Source of the DNA: Deltaproteobacteria bacterium
GTDB lineage: Bacteria; Desulfobacterota; Binatia; UBA9968
DNA: 17,064 nucleotides
Assembly: GCA_016844625.1 (NCBI GenBank)
Contig: JAERMN010000020.1
Location: forward strand, 1 to 17,064
Direction: 5' to 3'
Shown here: piece after piece, positions 1 to 7,272 of the stretch
Layout: each line of letters begins with the position of its first letter
Position numbering within the stretch: position 1 is the first letter of the stretch
Notes under the pieces: model-generated
What the model was told of the DNA's origin: nothing
What the model saw: only the letters and a program-made list of their open reading frames with translations
Databases searched by the model: none
Position numbers and translations under genes: made by a program

Positions 1-713
1 AACAGCGCTTCTTCTTCGGTATCGGCCGCCAGCGCCCAGACGCAAATCGTGGCGATCGGCTTGGGGTTATTTTCGCTCGGGCGATAGTTCTTGCGGTAAA
101 GATCCAGCGCCTGTTCCACACCGGTGCCCTCGCTGAAAAAATATGCGAACGCGTATGGCAAGCCAAAATAGGCCGCGAGTTGAGCGCCGTAGTCCGAACT
201 GCCGAGAATCCACATCTCCGGGCTGCTCGGCCCCGTCGGTTGAGCAACGACTCTCCTGAAGGGGTGGCCCTCAGGCAAGGGAGTTCCCGACACCCAATGT
301 TGCAGCTCCTGTACTTGCCGGGGAAATTGGTCATGGACGTTCTGCGGGTTTGGATTGAGGGCGTAGGAAGTCATCTGGTCTGATCCGGGGGCACGGCCAA
401 TCCCCAGGTCGATTCGGCCCGGGGCAATGGCCTCTAGGACACGGAACTGCTCGGCAACTTTCAGTGCCGAATAGTGCGGCAGCATGACGCCCGCGCTGCC
501 GACACGGATACGCGGCGTGGTGGCCGCGATGGCAGCCATGAGCACCTCGGGCGCTGTGCCGACGATACTGCCGGAGTTGTGGTGCTCTGAGACCCAGTAG
601 CGATGATAACCCAGCGCGTCGCAATGCCGGGCGAGTTCGAGCGTTTCACGTATCGCAGTGTCCTGCGCTCTACCCTTGGACGCCGTCGATTGATCGAGTA
701 CTGACAATCTCAT
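1..713 (-). CDS. Luciferase-like (LLM class) flavin-dependent oxidoreductase, C-terminus beyond window
   Basis: This frame is open for 237 codons from an ATG at 713 to the left edge, so the protein is partial. It begins MRLSVLDQS and continues with YWVSEHHN (near residue 40), RVGSAGVMLPHYSALKVAEQF (split here only by length: a GVMLPHYS core near residue 75) and GRIDLGIGRAPG near residue 100. This series is typical of the MsnO8-like subgroup of bacterial luciferase-fold monooxygenases, which use reduced FMN to oxidise small organic substrates in the cytoplasm. The family is usually about 330 residues, so roughly the last 90 are missing. The substrate cannot be read from the sequence. The ribosome-binding site is weak (AGCAGG about 8 bases upstream). 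It shares strand with the next gene to the right but is separated from it by more than 500 bp, so it is probably a separate unit. Confidence 0.88.
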   Translation of the reverse strand, partial: MRLSVLDQSTASKGRAQDTAIRETLELARHCDALGYHRYWVSEHHNSGSIVGTAPEVLMAAIAATTPRIRVGSAGVMLPHYSALKVAEQFRVLEAIAPGRIDLGIGRAPGSDQMTSYALNPNPQNVHDQFPRQVQELQHWVSGTPLPEGHPFRRVVAQPTGPSSPEMWILGSSDYGAQLAAYFGLPYAFAYFFSEGTGVEQALDLYRKNYRPSENNPKPIATICVWALAADTEEEAL

Positions 714-1067
714 GGGTGGCCTGCTTTCAGAGGATTCGATCTCTGTGGGTCAATTCCCTGCAGCTTGCTGGGCTAATCCCGGATTGCGCAGTTGAAACTG
801 ACACGAAGAGCGAGGCGCGGGCCTTGCGTTGCCAAGGCAATGGAGTTCTACCTCTAAGCTTATGGCGATCATGGGTGCAATCGAGTGGGTGTCTCAAGTA
901 GAGGCGGTTCATTGCGGCGTAGCGAAAAGGACTTTGAAACTTTACGGTTGGGTGCCGTCGCAACTCCAGGCCCACACCTCGCTCAACCAAGGTTGTATCT
1001 CCAACTGCGGCATCCGGGCTAATCCGATTTCCTTTCCGCAGTCCGTCATTGCCGCATGCTTTAAGCG
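714..1067. other. Gene-free stretch without recognisable content
   Basis: About 350 bp between the flavin monooxygenase start and a palindromic repeat. Reading frames are open on both strands here, including one of about 160 codons on the minus strand. Their translations are rich in Arg, Pro and Trp, match no family I recognise, and lack a convincing ribosome-binding site. I read them as chance open frames in GC-rich DNA. The monooxygenase promoter should lie near 720-790, but I see no convincing -35/-10 pair. Confidence 0.4.
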
Positions 1068-1187
1068 GTGGTTCGACTGGGCTCACCACAGGCGGGTCGG
1101 GAACTGGACCCCCGACCCATTCGACGTGGCTCAGGGTCGCCCGTCGAGAGCCTCTGGGTCGAACGATGGTGAGCACAGTCGAACCAC
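1068..1187. repeat. Large palindromic (REP-like) repeat with nested hairpin
   Basis: A 21-base arm at 1068-1088 (GTGGTTCGACT...GCTCACCA) is matched, with one mismatch, by its reverse complement at 1167-1187. Between the arms there is a second perfect hairpin, GGGTCGGG at 1094-1101 with CCCGACCC at 1111-1118, and further TTCGAC / GCTCAGG / GGGTCGAAC words at 1120-1163. The TTCGAC...GCTCAGG vocabulary resembles intergenic repeats that recur many times in proteobacterial and related genomes. That family link comes from memory and is not proven here. It lies in the gap between two minus-strand genes. Confidence 0.6.
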
Positions 1188-1225
1188 GATAAAAACATTC
1201 GAAAATTCTCATCGCGTCCTTGTGA

Positions 1226-1249
1226 TACCCCGCGGCTTGCTGCGGGGTA
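1226..1249 (-). terminator. Hairpin just after the formyltransferase-like gene
   Basis: TACCCCGC at 1226-1233 pairs perfectly with GCGGGGTA at 1242-1249 around an 8-base loop. It begins 2 bases past the TGA stop of the minus-strand gene ending at 1252. The position fits a transcription terminator or an mRNA 3' end stabiliser. There is no T-run on the minus-strand 3' side, so intrinsic termination is uncertain. The hairpin may equally be a dispersed repeat unit. Confidence 0.5.
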
Positions 1250-1251
1250 GT

Positions 1252-2166
1252 TCAGCCAAGCCGATCCCCGGCTTTCAAATCCGTTTGCTTGGCGAATGCC
1301 GCGGCGCTGATTTTGGCGCCTTCACCGCGAGCTTTCTGCACCGTCAGCGTAGCGCTGTTGAGCGCGACGATGATTTCTTCGGCGCCGATTCCTGTTACTT
1401 GGCCTGCCGGGAGCGAATGGTTTTCCTGGTTTAATCTCGCGTCGAAAACTCGCATCATCTTTCCTTGCCACGTGGTGTGCGCGCCCGGTTGCGGGTCGCA
1501 GCCGCGGATTAGGTTGTAAACTTCCTGGGCCGGTTTGGACCAGTCGATCTTGGCGTGTTCGTCGCGGCAGATTGGATCGTAGTTGGCTTTGGACTCGTCT
1601 TGCACGATGCGCGGCGGGTTGCCGGCTTTGATTAAATCGACGGCTTCGGTGATAGCGTCGACGCCGAGGGGAAATATCTTGTTGAAGTAGAGCGAGCCGG
1701 TGGTGTCGTCGGGATCGACCTGCACTTCTTTTTGCAGCAAGACTGGGCCGGTGTCGATGCCTTGATCGACCCAGAACAGCGTGAGGCCGGTGACCGTTTC
1801 GCCTTTGATCAGCGCCCAGTTGATCGCGCTGGCGCCGCGGTATTTGGGCAGCAGCGACGGATGGAAACAAATACTACCGAGGCGCGGCACACTGAAAACT
1901 TGCGGCGGGACGATTTGCGTGACGAAAGCGAGAATCGCCAAGTCGGCATCGAGCGCGACAAATTCGTCGCGCACTTCGAGCGCTTTGAGCGACTTGTGCT
2001 GGCGCACGGGAATGCCGAGATCGATCGCTTTGTGTTTCACCGGATCGAATTTGCCGCTCGCCAGATCGAGCGGGCAGTAAACCGCGACTACTTTCTCGCC
2101 TTTGCCGACGAGTTTTTCCAGAGTTTTCTCAGCGAAGGCGGCTTGACCGATGAGAATGATGCGCAT
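1252..2166 (-). CDS. Formyltransferase family protein (10-formyl-THF hydrolase-domain / Fmt-like)
   Basis: The 304-residue protein, from ATG at 2166, has the formyltransferase fold signature: MRIILIGQAAFAEKTL at the N-terminus, FHPSLLPKYRGASAINWALI at 101-120, and DQGIDTG at 134-140. H102 and D138 have the 36-residue spacing of the catalytic His/Asp in the N-terminal hydrolase domain of 10-formyl-THF dehydrogenase (ALDH1L1). The Asn that methionyl-tRNA formyltransferase has two residues before that His is C100 here. The C-terminal part (about 205-304, AKIDWSKPAQEVYNLIRG onwards) is the usual C-terminal subdomain. Overall it resembles the ALDH1L1 N-terminal domain more than housekeeping Fmt. 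A role in formyl transfer or formyl-THF hydrolysis is likely; the acceptor is unknown. A TTG at 2181 could start the protein 5 codons earlier. It follows the beta-helix gene by 32 bp and is probably co-transcribed with it. Confidence 0.82.
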   Translation of the reverse strand: MRIILIGQAAFAEKTLEKLVGKGEKVVAVYCPLDLASGKFDPVKHKAIDLGIPVRQHKSLKALEVRDEFVALDADLAILAFVTQIVPPQVFSVPRLGSICFHPSLLPKYRGASAINWALIKGETVTGLTLFWVDQGIDTGPVLLQKEVQVDPDDTTGSLYFNKIFPLGVDAITEAVDLIKAGNPPRIVQDESKANYDPICRDEHAKIDWSKPAQEVYNLIRGCDPQPGAHTTWQGKMMRVFDARLNQENHSLPAGQVTGIGAEEIIVALNSATLTVQKARGEGAKISAAAFAKQTDLKAGDRLG

Positions 2167-2198
2167 GGGGTCTTTTTCCAATTAAGAGGGTAGCTCGT

Positions 2199-2726
2199 CT
2201 AACCGATGATCTTGTAATCGCCGCTCCTGTAGCTCCTGGACAGATTCACGTAGGTCGATGAGCCCATCTTGATCCAATGCAGCGCTTCGCCGGTAATTTC
2301 CTTTTTGACCGTCGCGGGCACGCCTGCGGCGAGCACCCGAGGCGGAATGATGGTATGGGGCGTGACCACGCTGCCGGCGCCGATCAGCGCTTCTTCGCCG
2401 ATCTCGACGTTTTCCAAAAGAGTGACATTCATGCCGATGATGGCGCCGCGCCTGATCAGCGGGCCTTCCATGATGGCGCCGTGGCCGATGGTGCAATCCT
2501 CTTCGATAATCGTCGGTGCTTCGCCGGAGTGGATCACACAATTATCTTGCACGCTGGTGCGCGCGCCGATGACAATCGGGTTGGCGTTCTGATCGGATCG
2601 GAGCACCGCGCCCCACCAAATGCTCGCTTCGTCGCCGATGGTAACATCGCCGATAATCACCGCCGTGGGCGCGATGAACGCGGTCGGTGAGATGTTAGGT
2701 CTCTTGCCTTTGTACTCAATGATCAT
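2199..2726 (-). CDS. Gamma-carbonic-anhydrase-like left-handed beta-helix protein, altered zinc site
   Basis: The 175-residue protein is built of hexapeptide repeats (for example VIIGDVTIGDEASIW at 23-37, and IGMNV, IGEEALIGAG) followed by a C-terminal helix. This is the layout of the YrdA/CaiE/PaaY branch of gamma carbonic anhydrases, which form cytoplasmic trimers. Family landmarks are VLRSDQN at 41-47, SVQDNCVIH ending at H66 and IGHGAIMEG at 80-88. The zinc ligands of the archetype Cam (H81, H117, H122) correspond to H66, H82 and E87, so the third His is replaced by Glu. Carbonic anhydrase activity is therefore doubtful. The start ATG at 2726 has a strong GGAGGT about 9 bases upstream. 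It is the first gene of a pair with the formyltransferase-like gene. Confidence 0.86.
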   Translation of the reverse strand: MIIEYKGKRPNISPTAFIAPTAVIIGDVTIGDEASIWWGAVLRSDQNANPIVIGARTSVQDNCVIHSGEAPTIIEEDCTIGHGAIMEGPLIRRGAIIGMNVTLLENVEIGEEALIGAGSVVTPHTIIPPRVLAAGVPATVKKEITGEALHWIKMGSSTYVNLSRSYRSGDYKIIG

Positions 2727-2743
2727 CGAGAGCTGACCTCCAT

Positions 2744-2829
2744 TGAACGAAGCCTCTATCTTACTTGGGCCGGGGTCAATACCCCGGCCTTGACCAATGG
2801 GGTTGCTCGCCCCGCTTTGGAAACCTCAT
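2744..2829 (+). repeat. Partial, rearranged copy (D) of the multi-hairpin element
   Basis: It starts TGAACGAAGCC, like the TAAACGAAGCC end of the full copies, and finishes with CTTTGGAAACC, present in the same orientation in the others. In between, the hairpin GGCCGGGGT (2768-2776) / ACCCCGGCC (2781-2789) is a perfect 9-bp stem. Its loop (CAAT) and the preceding TTACTTGGG match copy A in the opposite orientation, so this segment appears inverted. A GGGG/CCCC hairpin with a TTGCTCG loop follows at 2799-2813. The last 40 bp of the family, including the CAACAACAAAT end, are absent. It lies just upstream of the ribosome-binding site of the beta-helix gene. Confidence 0.65.
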
Positions 2830-2938
2830 AATATTGTTGCCGCCTTAAGAGGCCGGGTTAACATAAGAAGAAATGTTCGGCCACGATATTGGACGAGGGA
2901 GCGGAAATCAAGATTGTGCCGTTCATTGCGGCAGCTTG

Positions 2939-3077
2939 ATTTGTTGTTGACCACGCTGATTTCAGCGTGGAACCATTGAATAAATGGGGTTTCCAAAGGG
3001 CGGCGAGCCTCCCCTTGAGTCTGTTTTAATTACTTGGGCCGGGGTCAATGCCCCGGCCGCGAAGTGGCTTCGTTTAT
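2939..3077 (-). repeat. Multi-hairpin dispersed element, copy A (139 bp)
   Basis: Read on the minus strand it runs from ATAAACGAAGCC at 3077 to CAACAACAAAT at 2939. Hairpins in order: CGAAG-CCA-CTTCG; GGCCGGGG/CCCCGGCC (3051-3058 with 3037-3044); a GGGG/CCCTT-type stem; GGAA...CCATT/AATGG...TTCC; and CCACGCTG/CAGCGTGG, perfect, at 2951-2970. It has no ORF and no terminal inverted repeat. About 45 bases at the ATAAAC end and about 30 at the CAACAACAAAT end are nearly identical to copy B. Confidence 0.85.
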
Positions 3078-3334
3078 CCTATCGGACAACCTGCCGACAT
3101 AGAGTTCTGAATTGCTTGCCGGAAAAAATCTTTACATCAGATCTTACCTTCTAAAAGCAACTCGCGAAAATCCGCTCCATGCTTTGCTAGAAAACCCCGC
3201 GGCGGTGTGTTTTAACACAAGTGCGACTCTTCGCGAAGGCCATGATTGTGCGTGCGCAACTTGCCGTATTATCGGCTGGAGGTTGAGGCATCCCGAACCG
3301 TCCTGTAACTTCATCGGATGAGCGCCCCTGACCC

Positions 3335-4759
3335 GTGACGTCACCGCAATCGACTCATAACAGCGAAACCATTCGCCGTCTCATTCTCGCCAATTCCGTC
3401 CTGGGCGTGACCCTCGCGGGAATTTCTACGCGGCTATTTATGATCTCGGTGCCGACCCTGGCAACCGCGCTCAACACCGACATGTTGGGTATTTCTTGGG
3501 CGCTAATTGTCTATCAGGTGGCCGGTATTGGGCTGGGAGTGATCTGCGGCAGGTTGGGCGATATGTACGGCCATCACAAGACCTACGGTGCCGGCATGTG
3601 GGTGATGGCGGCAGCCTCGCTGCTCTGCGGTTTTTCGCAGAATGTTTGGCAATTGATTCTGTTTCGATTTTTGCAGGGCGTCGGCGGCGCAATGATCCAA
3701 TCCTCAGGACGCACGCTGGCATTTAAAGCTTTGCCCGCAGGTTCGGAGGGAAAAGCTCAAGGGCTGATGGCGATGTCCCATCAGTTGGGCTTTTTTCTTG
3801 GTCCACCCATCGGCGGTCTGATCATCGATCTGCTACATTGGCGCGGTATTTTCTTCTTGCTGTTTATCCCAAGTTTGGCGGGCGCAGCGTTGTCCATGAT
3901 GACGGGGCGCGCTACGCCTGCGGAGCCCTCGGGCCATCAGGCGATCGATTACCGTGGCGCTTTGCTGTTATTTGCCTTGACGATTCTTGTGACGTTATTG
4001 CTTGATCAGAAAGTGGCGCAACTGGTCGGCACTGGCTACCAACTCTTGTTGGGAACGGTTTTTCTCGCGGCGCTGTGGCTTTTCCTCGGTCACGAAAAAA
4101 GAGTGCAAAGTCCGATCATCAATCTGTCGATTTTCTCAGTCAAAGTTTTCGGGTATGGCTCGGTGGGGCTTTTGTTCTGCAACATCAACCAAGGCCTCGC
4201 CACCTTCATCACGCCTTTTTATCTGCAAGAGGTGCTCAAATTATCGCCGACGTTCATCGGGTCGATCTTTCTGGTGCCATCACTGTTGAGCATGGTGCTC
4301 TCGCCGTTGAGCGGCGCGTTGACTGACCGTATCGGTTCGCGCTCGCTGTTGATCGTCGGCGTGCTGGTGTTGATGGCGAGTTATATCATCGGCGCCAACC
4401 TGCACACCGATTCTCATTGGCTGCTTGCGGCGACTTTGCTAGGGCTTACGGGCATTGGCTCGGCGTTTTTCAACACCGCGTCGCAGGCGGCGATGATCCG
4501 CGCTTTGCCAAAAGAAAATTGGGGCACCGCGATCGGTATCATCAACGGTGTCTTCGGTCTGGGACATATGCTCGGCATCTCGCTCAGCGGAATTCTTTTG
4601 ACCTTGGCGTTTCGCTACTATACGGGCATACCCGGGGCGACTCCTGATCCGGCGAATAGTCCCTTGTTCGTCGCCGCGATGAACCTGACCTATTTCTTCG
4701 CTTTGGGCATCGCCGTCATTCCGCTCTTCACGTCGACACAAATAAAGAGAAGCGAATAG
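3335..4759 (+). CDS. MFS transporter, DHA2-like (EmrB/QacA type) drug/proton antiporter
   Basis: The 474-residue polytopic membrane protein has long hydrophobic segments throughout. Its length suits the 14-helix DHA2 group of the major facilitator superfamily, which exports drugs or metabolites across the inner membrane using the proton gradient. Motif A of the superfamily is visible as GRLGDMYGHHKTYG at 72-85 in the loop after the second or third helix, followed by a FRFLQGVGGAMIQSSG segment. The start is a GTG at 3335, six bases after an in-frame TGA (3329-3331), so no earlier in-frame start exists. The nearby ATG at 3318 is in another frame and closes at once. No strong Shine-Dalgarno sequence is seen. 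The gene stands alone, convergent with lhgO, and the exported substrate is unknown. Confidence 0.9.
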   Translation: MTSPQSTHNSETIRRLILANSVLGVTLAGISTRLFMISVPTLATALNTDMLGISWALIVYQVAGIGLGVICGRLGDMYGHHKTYGAGMWVMAAASLLCGFSQNVWQLILFRFLQGVGGAMIQSSGRTLAFKALPAGSEGKAQGLMAMSHQLGFFLGPPIGGLIIDLLHWRGIFFLLFIPSLAGAALSMMTGRATPAEPSGHQAIDYRGALLLFALTILVTLLLDQKVAQLVGTGYQLLLGTVFLAALWLFLGHEKRVQSPIINLSIFSVKVFGYGSVGLLFCNINQGLATFITPFYLQEVLKLSPTFIGSIFLVPSLLSMVLSPLSGALTDRIGSRSLLIVGVLVLMASYIIGANLHTDSHWLLAATLLGLTGIGSAFFNTASQAAMIRALPKENWGTAIGIINGVFGLGHMLGISLSGILLTLAFRYYTGIPGATPDPANSPLFVAAMNLTYFFALGIAVIPLFTSTQIKRSE

Positions 4760-4766
4760 TAGGGGA

Positions 4767-4910
4767 AAATCCGAAATCCGAATTTCTAAATTCGAAACAA
4801 ACGAAACCCGCAAAAGTAAAAATTCAAAATCCGAAACGGATGGGTTTGGAATTTTCTGCCGGTTTTGATCATTCGGATTTGTTTCGGATTTCGAATTTGG
4901 GATTTGTGGT
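4767..4910. repeat. AT-rich inverted repeat of ATCCGAAA words between convergent genes
   Basis: The gap between the exporter and lhgO is filled with iterated AAATCCGAAATCCGAATTT words (4767-4785), AAATTCGAAAC (4788-4798) and AAATCCGAAACGGATG (from about 4828). Inverted partners ATTCGGATTTGTTTCGG (4871-4887) and TTCGAATTT (4890-4898) follow. The arms can fold into a long imperfect stem. Its composition is sharply more AT-rich than the flanking genes. The position suits a bidirectional terminator for two convergent transcripts, although the sequence looks like a dispersed intergenic repeat. Confidence 0.6.
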
Positions 4911-4929
4911 TTTGTTTCTTGGTCTCGGG

Positions 4930-6159
4930 TTACTTCAAGCCAAAACTTTTTTCAGCCATCTGGCAAATGCTTTGGCCGATGGCTAGCGAAGCGGTGGCGC
5001 CAGGAGACGGGGCGTTGAGAACGTGAATGGCGCGCTGAGCTTGTTTGATGATAAAGTCGTCGACCAGCGCGCCGCTAGCTGACACCGCTTGAGCGCGCAC
5101 GCCGGCGCCGCCGGGGACGAGATCGTTCTCGCCGATCTCGGGCAAGAGTTTTTGCAGCGCGCGTACAAAAGCTTTTTTACTCAAAGAACGGTACAGCTCG
5201 CCAAAGCCGGTCTGCCAGTATTTGCCGGTGATTGCCCAAAAGCCTTTGAATGACAACGTGCGCCACAAATCGCCGAGATCGATGTCGCTGTGGCGGTAGC
5301 CTTCGCGCGCGTAAGCGAAGACGGCGTTGGGTCCGGCCTCGACGCCGCCGCGGGCCATGCGCGTGAAGTGAACGCCCAAGAACGGAAAAGTTGGGTCGGG
5401 CACTGGGTAAATTAAATTTTTCACCAGGAATTCGCGCTCGGGAGCGATTTTGTAGTACTCGCCGCGAAACGGGATGATGCGGTGCTCTTCCTCGATGCTC
5501 TGATGGCTCCCGCCGCCGGTCATTTGGGCAACGATATCGGACTGAAGCCCGCAGCAGTTGATCAAATATTTCGTCCGATAGTCGCCGCCGGAAGTTTGCA
5601 GGATAATCTCATCGCCGCGGTCGAGGATGCCGACCACTCGTTGCGATAATCGAATGTCACCATTGGCGTCGCGCACTTTGTCGGCGTATGCGGCGGCGAC
5701 TTTGCGGTAGTCGACGATGCCGGTTTGCGGCACCAAGAGGCCTTTAATACCCGTGGCGTGGGGTTCGATTTCCTTGAGCCGCTCCGGGCTGATTACTTCC
5801 AAACCTTTTAGACCGTTGGCTTCGCCGCGCCGGTAGAGCTCGTCGAGGCGCGGCAATTCGACTTGGTTGATGGCGACGACGACCTTGCCGCAGATTTCAT
5901 AGGGCACTGAGCTGGCATCGCAGAAGGCCATAAGTTCTTTACGGCCGCTGACGCAGAGCCGCGCTTTGAGCGACCCCGGCCGATAGTAAAGGCCGGAGTG
6001 GATCACGCCGCTGTTGTTGCCGGTCTGATGGCGCGCCAGCTCAGCTTCTTTTTCTAAAAGCAGTAGCTTGATGTCGGGATGCGCGGCGCTAATTTTGAGC
6101 GCCGTTGCCAGGCCCAAAATGCCGCCGCCGATGATCGTCAAGTCGTACTGCGAAGCCAT
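4930..6159 (-). CDS. lhgO: L-2-hydroxyglutarate oxidase/dehydrogenase
   Basis: The 409-residue protein belongs to the DAO-type FAD oxidoreductases, and its size matches LhgO (E. coli about 420). The dinucleotide-binding motif IIGGGILGLATALKI is at residues 9-23. It is followed by LLEKEAELARHQTGNNSGVIHSGLYY (around 34-59), a stretch characteristic of the LhgO/L2HGDH family. Further family landmarks are PFRGEYYKI, FPFLGVHFTRM and GPNAVFAYAREGY, and an APSPGATASLAIG end. The enzyme oxidises L-2-hydroxyglutarate to 2-oxoglutarate, passing electrons to the membrane quinone pool (or oxygen). The start ATG is at 6159, 15 bp after the amidohydrolase, so the two are probably one operon. A specific functional link between them is not evident. 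Confidence 0.93.
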   Translation of the reverse strand: MASQYDLTIIGGGILGLATALKISAAHPDIKLLLLEKEAELARHQTGNNSGVIHSGLYYRPGSLKARLCVSGRKELMAFCDASSVPYEICGKVVVAINQVELPRLDELYRRGEANGLKGLEVISPERLKEIEPHATGIKGLLVPQTGIVDYRKVAAAYADKVRDANGDIRLSQRVVGILDRGDEIILQTSGGDYRTKYLINCCGLQSDIVAQMTGGGSHQSIEEEHRIIPFRGEYYKIAPEREFLVKNLIYPVPDPTFPFLGVHFTRMARGGVEAGPNAVFAYAREGYRHSDIDLGDLWRTLSFKGFWAITGKYWQTGFGELYRSLSKKAFVRALQKLLPEIGENDLVPGGAGVRAQAVSASGALVDDFIIKQAQRAIHVLNAPSPGATASLAIGQSICQMAEKSFGLK

Positions 6160-6174
6160 ACGCGGGTGGGTTCG

Positions 6175-7110
6175 TTACATATGCAGCAATTGACGGGAAT
6201 TTTTTTCGGTGAAGCGTTTCACATGCTCGGGATTGGCCTGCAGCGAGATCGCATTAAACGCCTTATTGAGCGGGCCAAGGCCGCCGCAGTAGTCCGAGCC
6301 GAAGACGATGTTGCTCTCGCCCATCTTGGCGATCAAAAACGCTAAGGTCGGCGCGTCCGAGCTGGCGCAGTCAATCGAAAAATGCTCGAGAAAGATTTCC
6401 GAATATTTCTGCTCGCCCTTGGGTCCCTTGTGTTTCCAGAAAAAACGGTGCAGTAAAAGCGGAATGCCGCCGCCGGAGCTGCGGATAACGATTTTTAGAT
6501 TAGGAAAGCGGTCGAACACACCGCTGGCGATCATGCGCAGGCAGCACTCGGCGACCTCGCCGTCCGAGAGCACGGCGTAAGCGACCCCGGCGCCACCGTC
6601 TTCGAGGCGCTTGAGCGACGGACTCTGAGCTGTCCCAGCGCCATGGAGGAAAATTGGCAGATTATGCTCGGAAATTTTCTGATAAATCGGCTCCATGACC
6701 TCGGTGTCGACGAGCATTTCGCCGTCGACGTGGGGATAAAGCAACACGGCGCGAAATCCTTCCGCGTGAGTCCGTTCGATTTCCTTGACCGATTCATCGA
6801 TATTTTTAAGCGATAGCGCGGTGATACCTTTCAAACGATGCTTATGGGGCGAGATGCGCTCAGCTAAGACATCGTTGGAGCTACGAACAATTTCCAGCGC
6901 CTGCTCCGCCGGCAATTGATCGGCGTAAACGCCGGCACCCTGGCAGATTAACTGCAGGTCGATACCGACCTCGTCCATTTCTTTAACCCGCTTTGACAGG
7001 TCCGGCGAATCGTAGGCGTCGATATGCGGGCGCTTGCCCGTCAATTGGTGGATTCGCTCGGCAATCTCAGGCGCGGTATGGTGCGCATGCCAATCAATTA
7101 CCGTGGCCAT
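6175..7110 (-). CDS. Amidohydrolase family protein (ACMSD-like, Amidohydro_2), active-site His missing
   Basis: The 311-residue TIM-barrel hydrolase starts MATVIDWHAHH, giving the metal motif H8-x-H10. The third metal His is H156 in PIFLHG and the metal Asp is D273 in FGSDY. These are the landmarks of the ACMSD/gamma-resorcylate-decarboxylase-like amidohydrolases, which decarboxylate or hydrate carboxylated ring substrates. Just before the GGG loop (S212-GGG, 213-215) the family normally has the catalytic His (HGGG; H228 in ACMSD). Here it reads RSSGGGIP, so the usual catalytic His is Ser. The substrate cannot be assigned. A good ribosome-binding site (AGGAGC, about 8 bases before the ATG) supports the start. 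It is the first gene of a pair with lhgO. Confidence 0.86.
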   Translation of the reverse strand: MATVIDWHAHHTAPEIAERIHQLTGKRPHIDAYDSPDLSKRVKEMDEVGIDLQLICQGAGVYADQLPAEQALEIVRSSNDVLAERISPHKHRLKGITALSLKNIDESVKEIERTHAEGFRAVLLYPHVDGEMLVDTEVMEPIYQKISEHNLPIFLHGAGTAQSPSLKRLEDGGAGVAYAVLSDGEVAECCLRMIASGVFDRFPNLKIVIRSSGGGIPLLLHRFFWKHKGPKGEQKYSEIFLEHFSIDCASSDAPTLAFLIAKMGESNIVFGSDYCGGLGPLNKAFNAISLQANPEHVKRFTEKNSRQLLHM

Positions 7111-7272
7111 GGCGGTGCTCCTTTTCGGAATCGGTTTGTTCTCGAATACAGCGGATGGCTCCGATGAGTCAAGAGAAGGCGCGCGGAAGAGTTCAGTGCA
7201 ACAAAATGTTTAGCGCGCCGGGTCAATGCCGCGCCGCGCGGAGGCGAGAAAGTTCACGTAGCGAGGCCCGCG

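Larger units (their letters stand above)
2727..3334. other. Divergent intergenic region carrying two dispersed repeats
   Basis: These 608 bp separate the minus-strand beta-helix gene from the plus-strand exporter. They hold the partial repeat at 2744-2829 and the full repeat at 2939-3077. The spacers 2830-2938 and 3078-3334 contain only short, unconvincing frames. The most protein-like is on the minus strand and ends in a TAA at 2858-2860 (AAMNGTILISAPSSNIVAEH), which I cannot assign. A TATTAT at 3267-3272 could be a -10 box for the exporter, but it lacks a good -35. Confidence 0.5.

Noticed and set aside
727..1434. Long overlapping open frames on both strands (about 160 and 200 codons)
   Set aside because: They lack family resemblance and good ribosome-binding sites, run through a palindromic repeat and (plus strand) into the antisense of a real gene, and are best explained by GC-rich sequence.
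2744..3077. CRISPR array formed by the repeated hairpins
   Set aside because: The copies are about 130 bp, unequally spaced over kilobases, in both orientations, with no unique spacers of constant size and no cas genes.
3112..3344. Short open frames on both strands upstream of the exporter
   Set aside because: They are 66-69 codons with Cys/Arg-rich unrecognisable translations and no ribosome-binding site; this looks like non-coding leader DNA.
7211..7240. Possible degenerate copy of the element hairpin (CGCCGGGTCAATGCCGCGCC) after mlaC
   Set aside because: It shares only the GGGTCAATG core, the stem does not pair well, and none of the other element parts are nearby.
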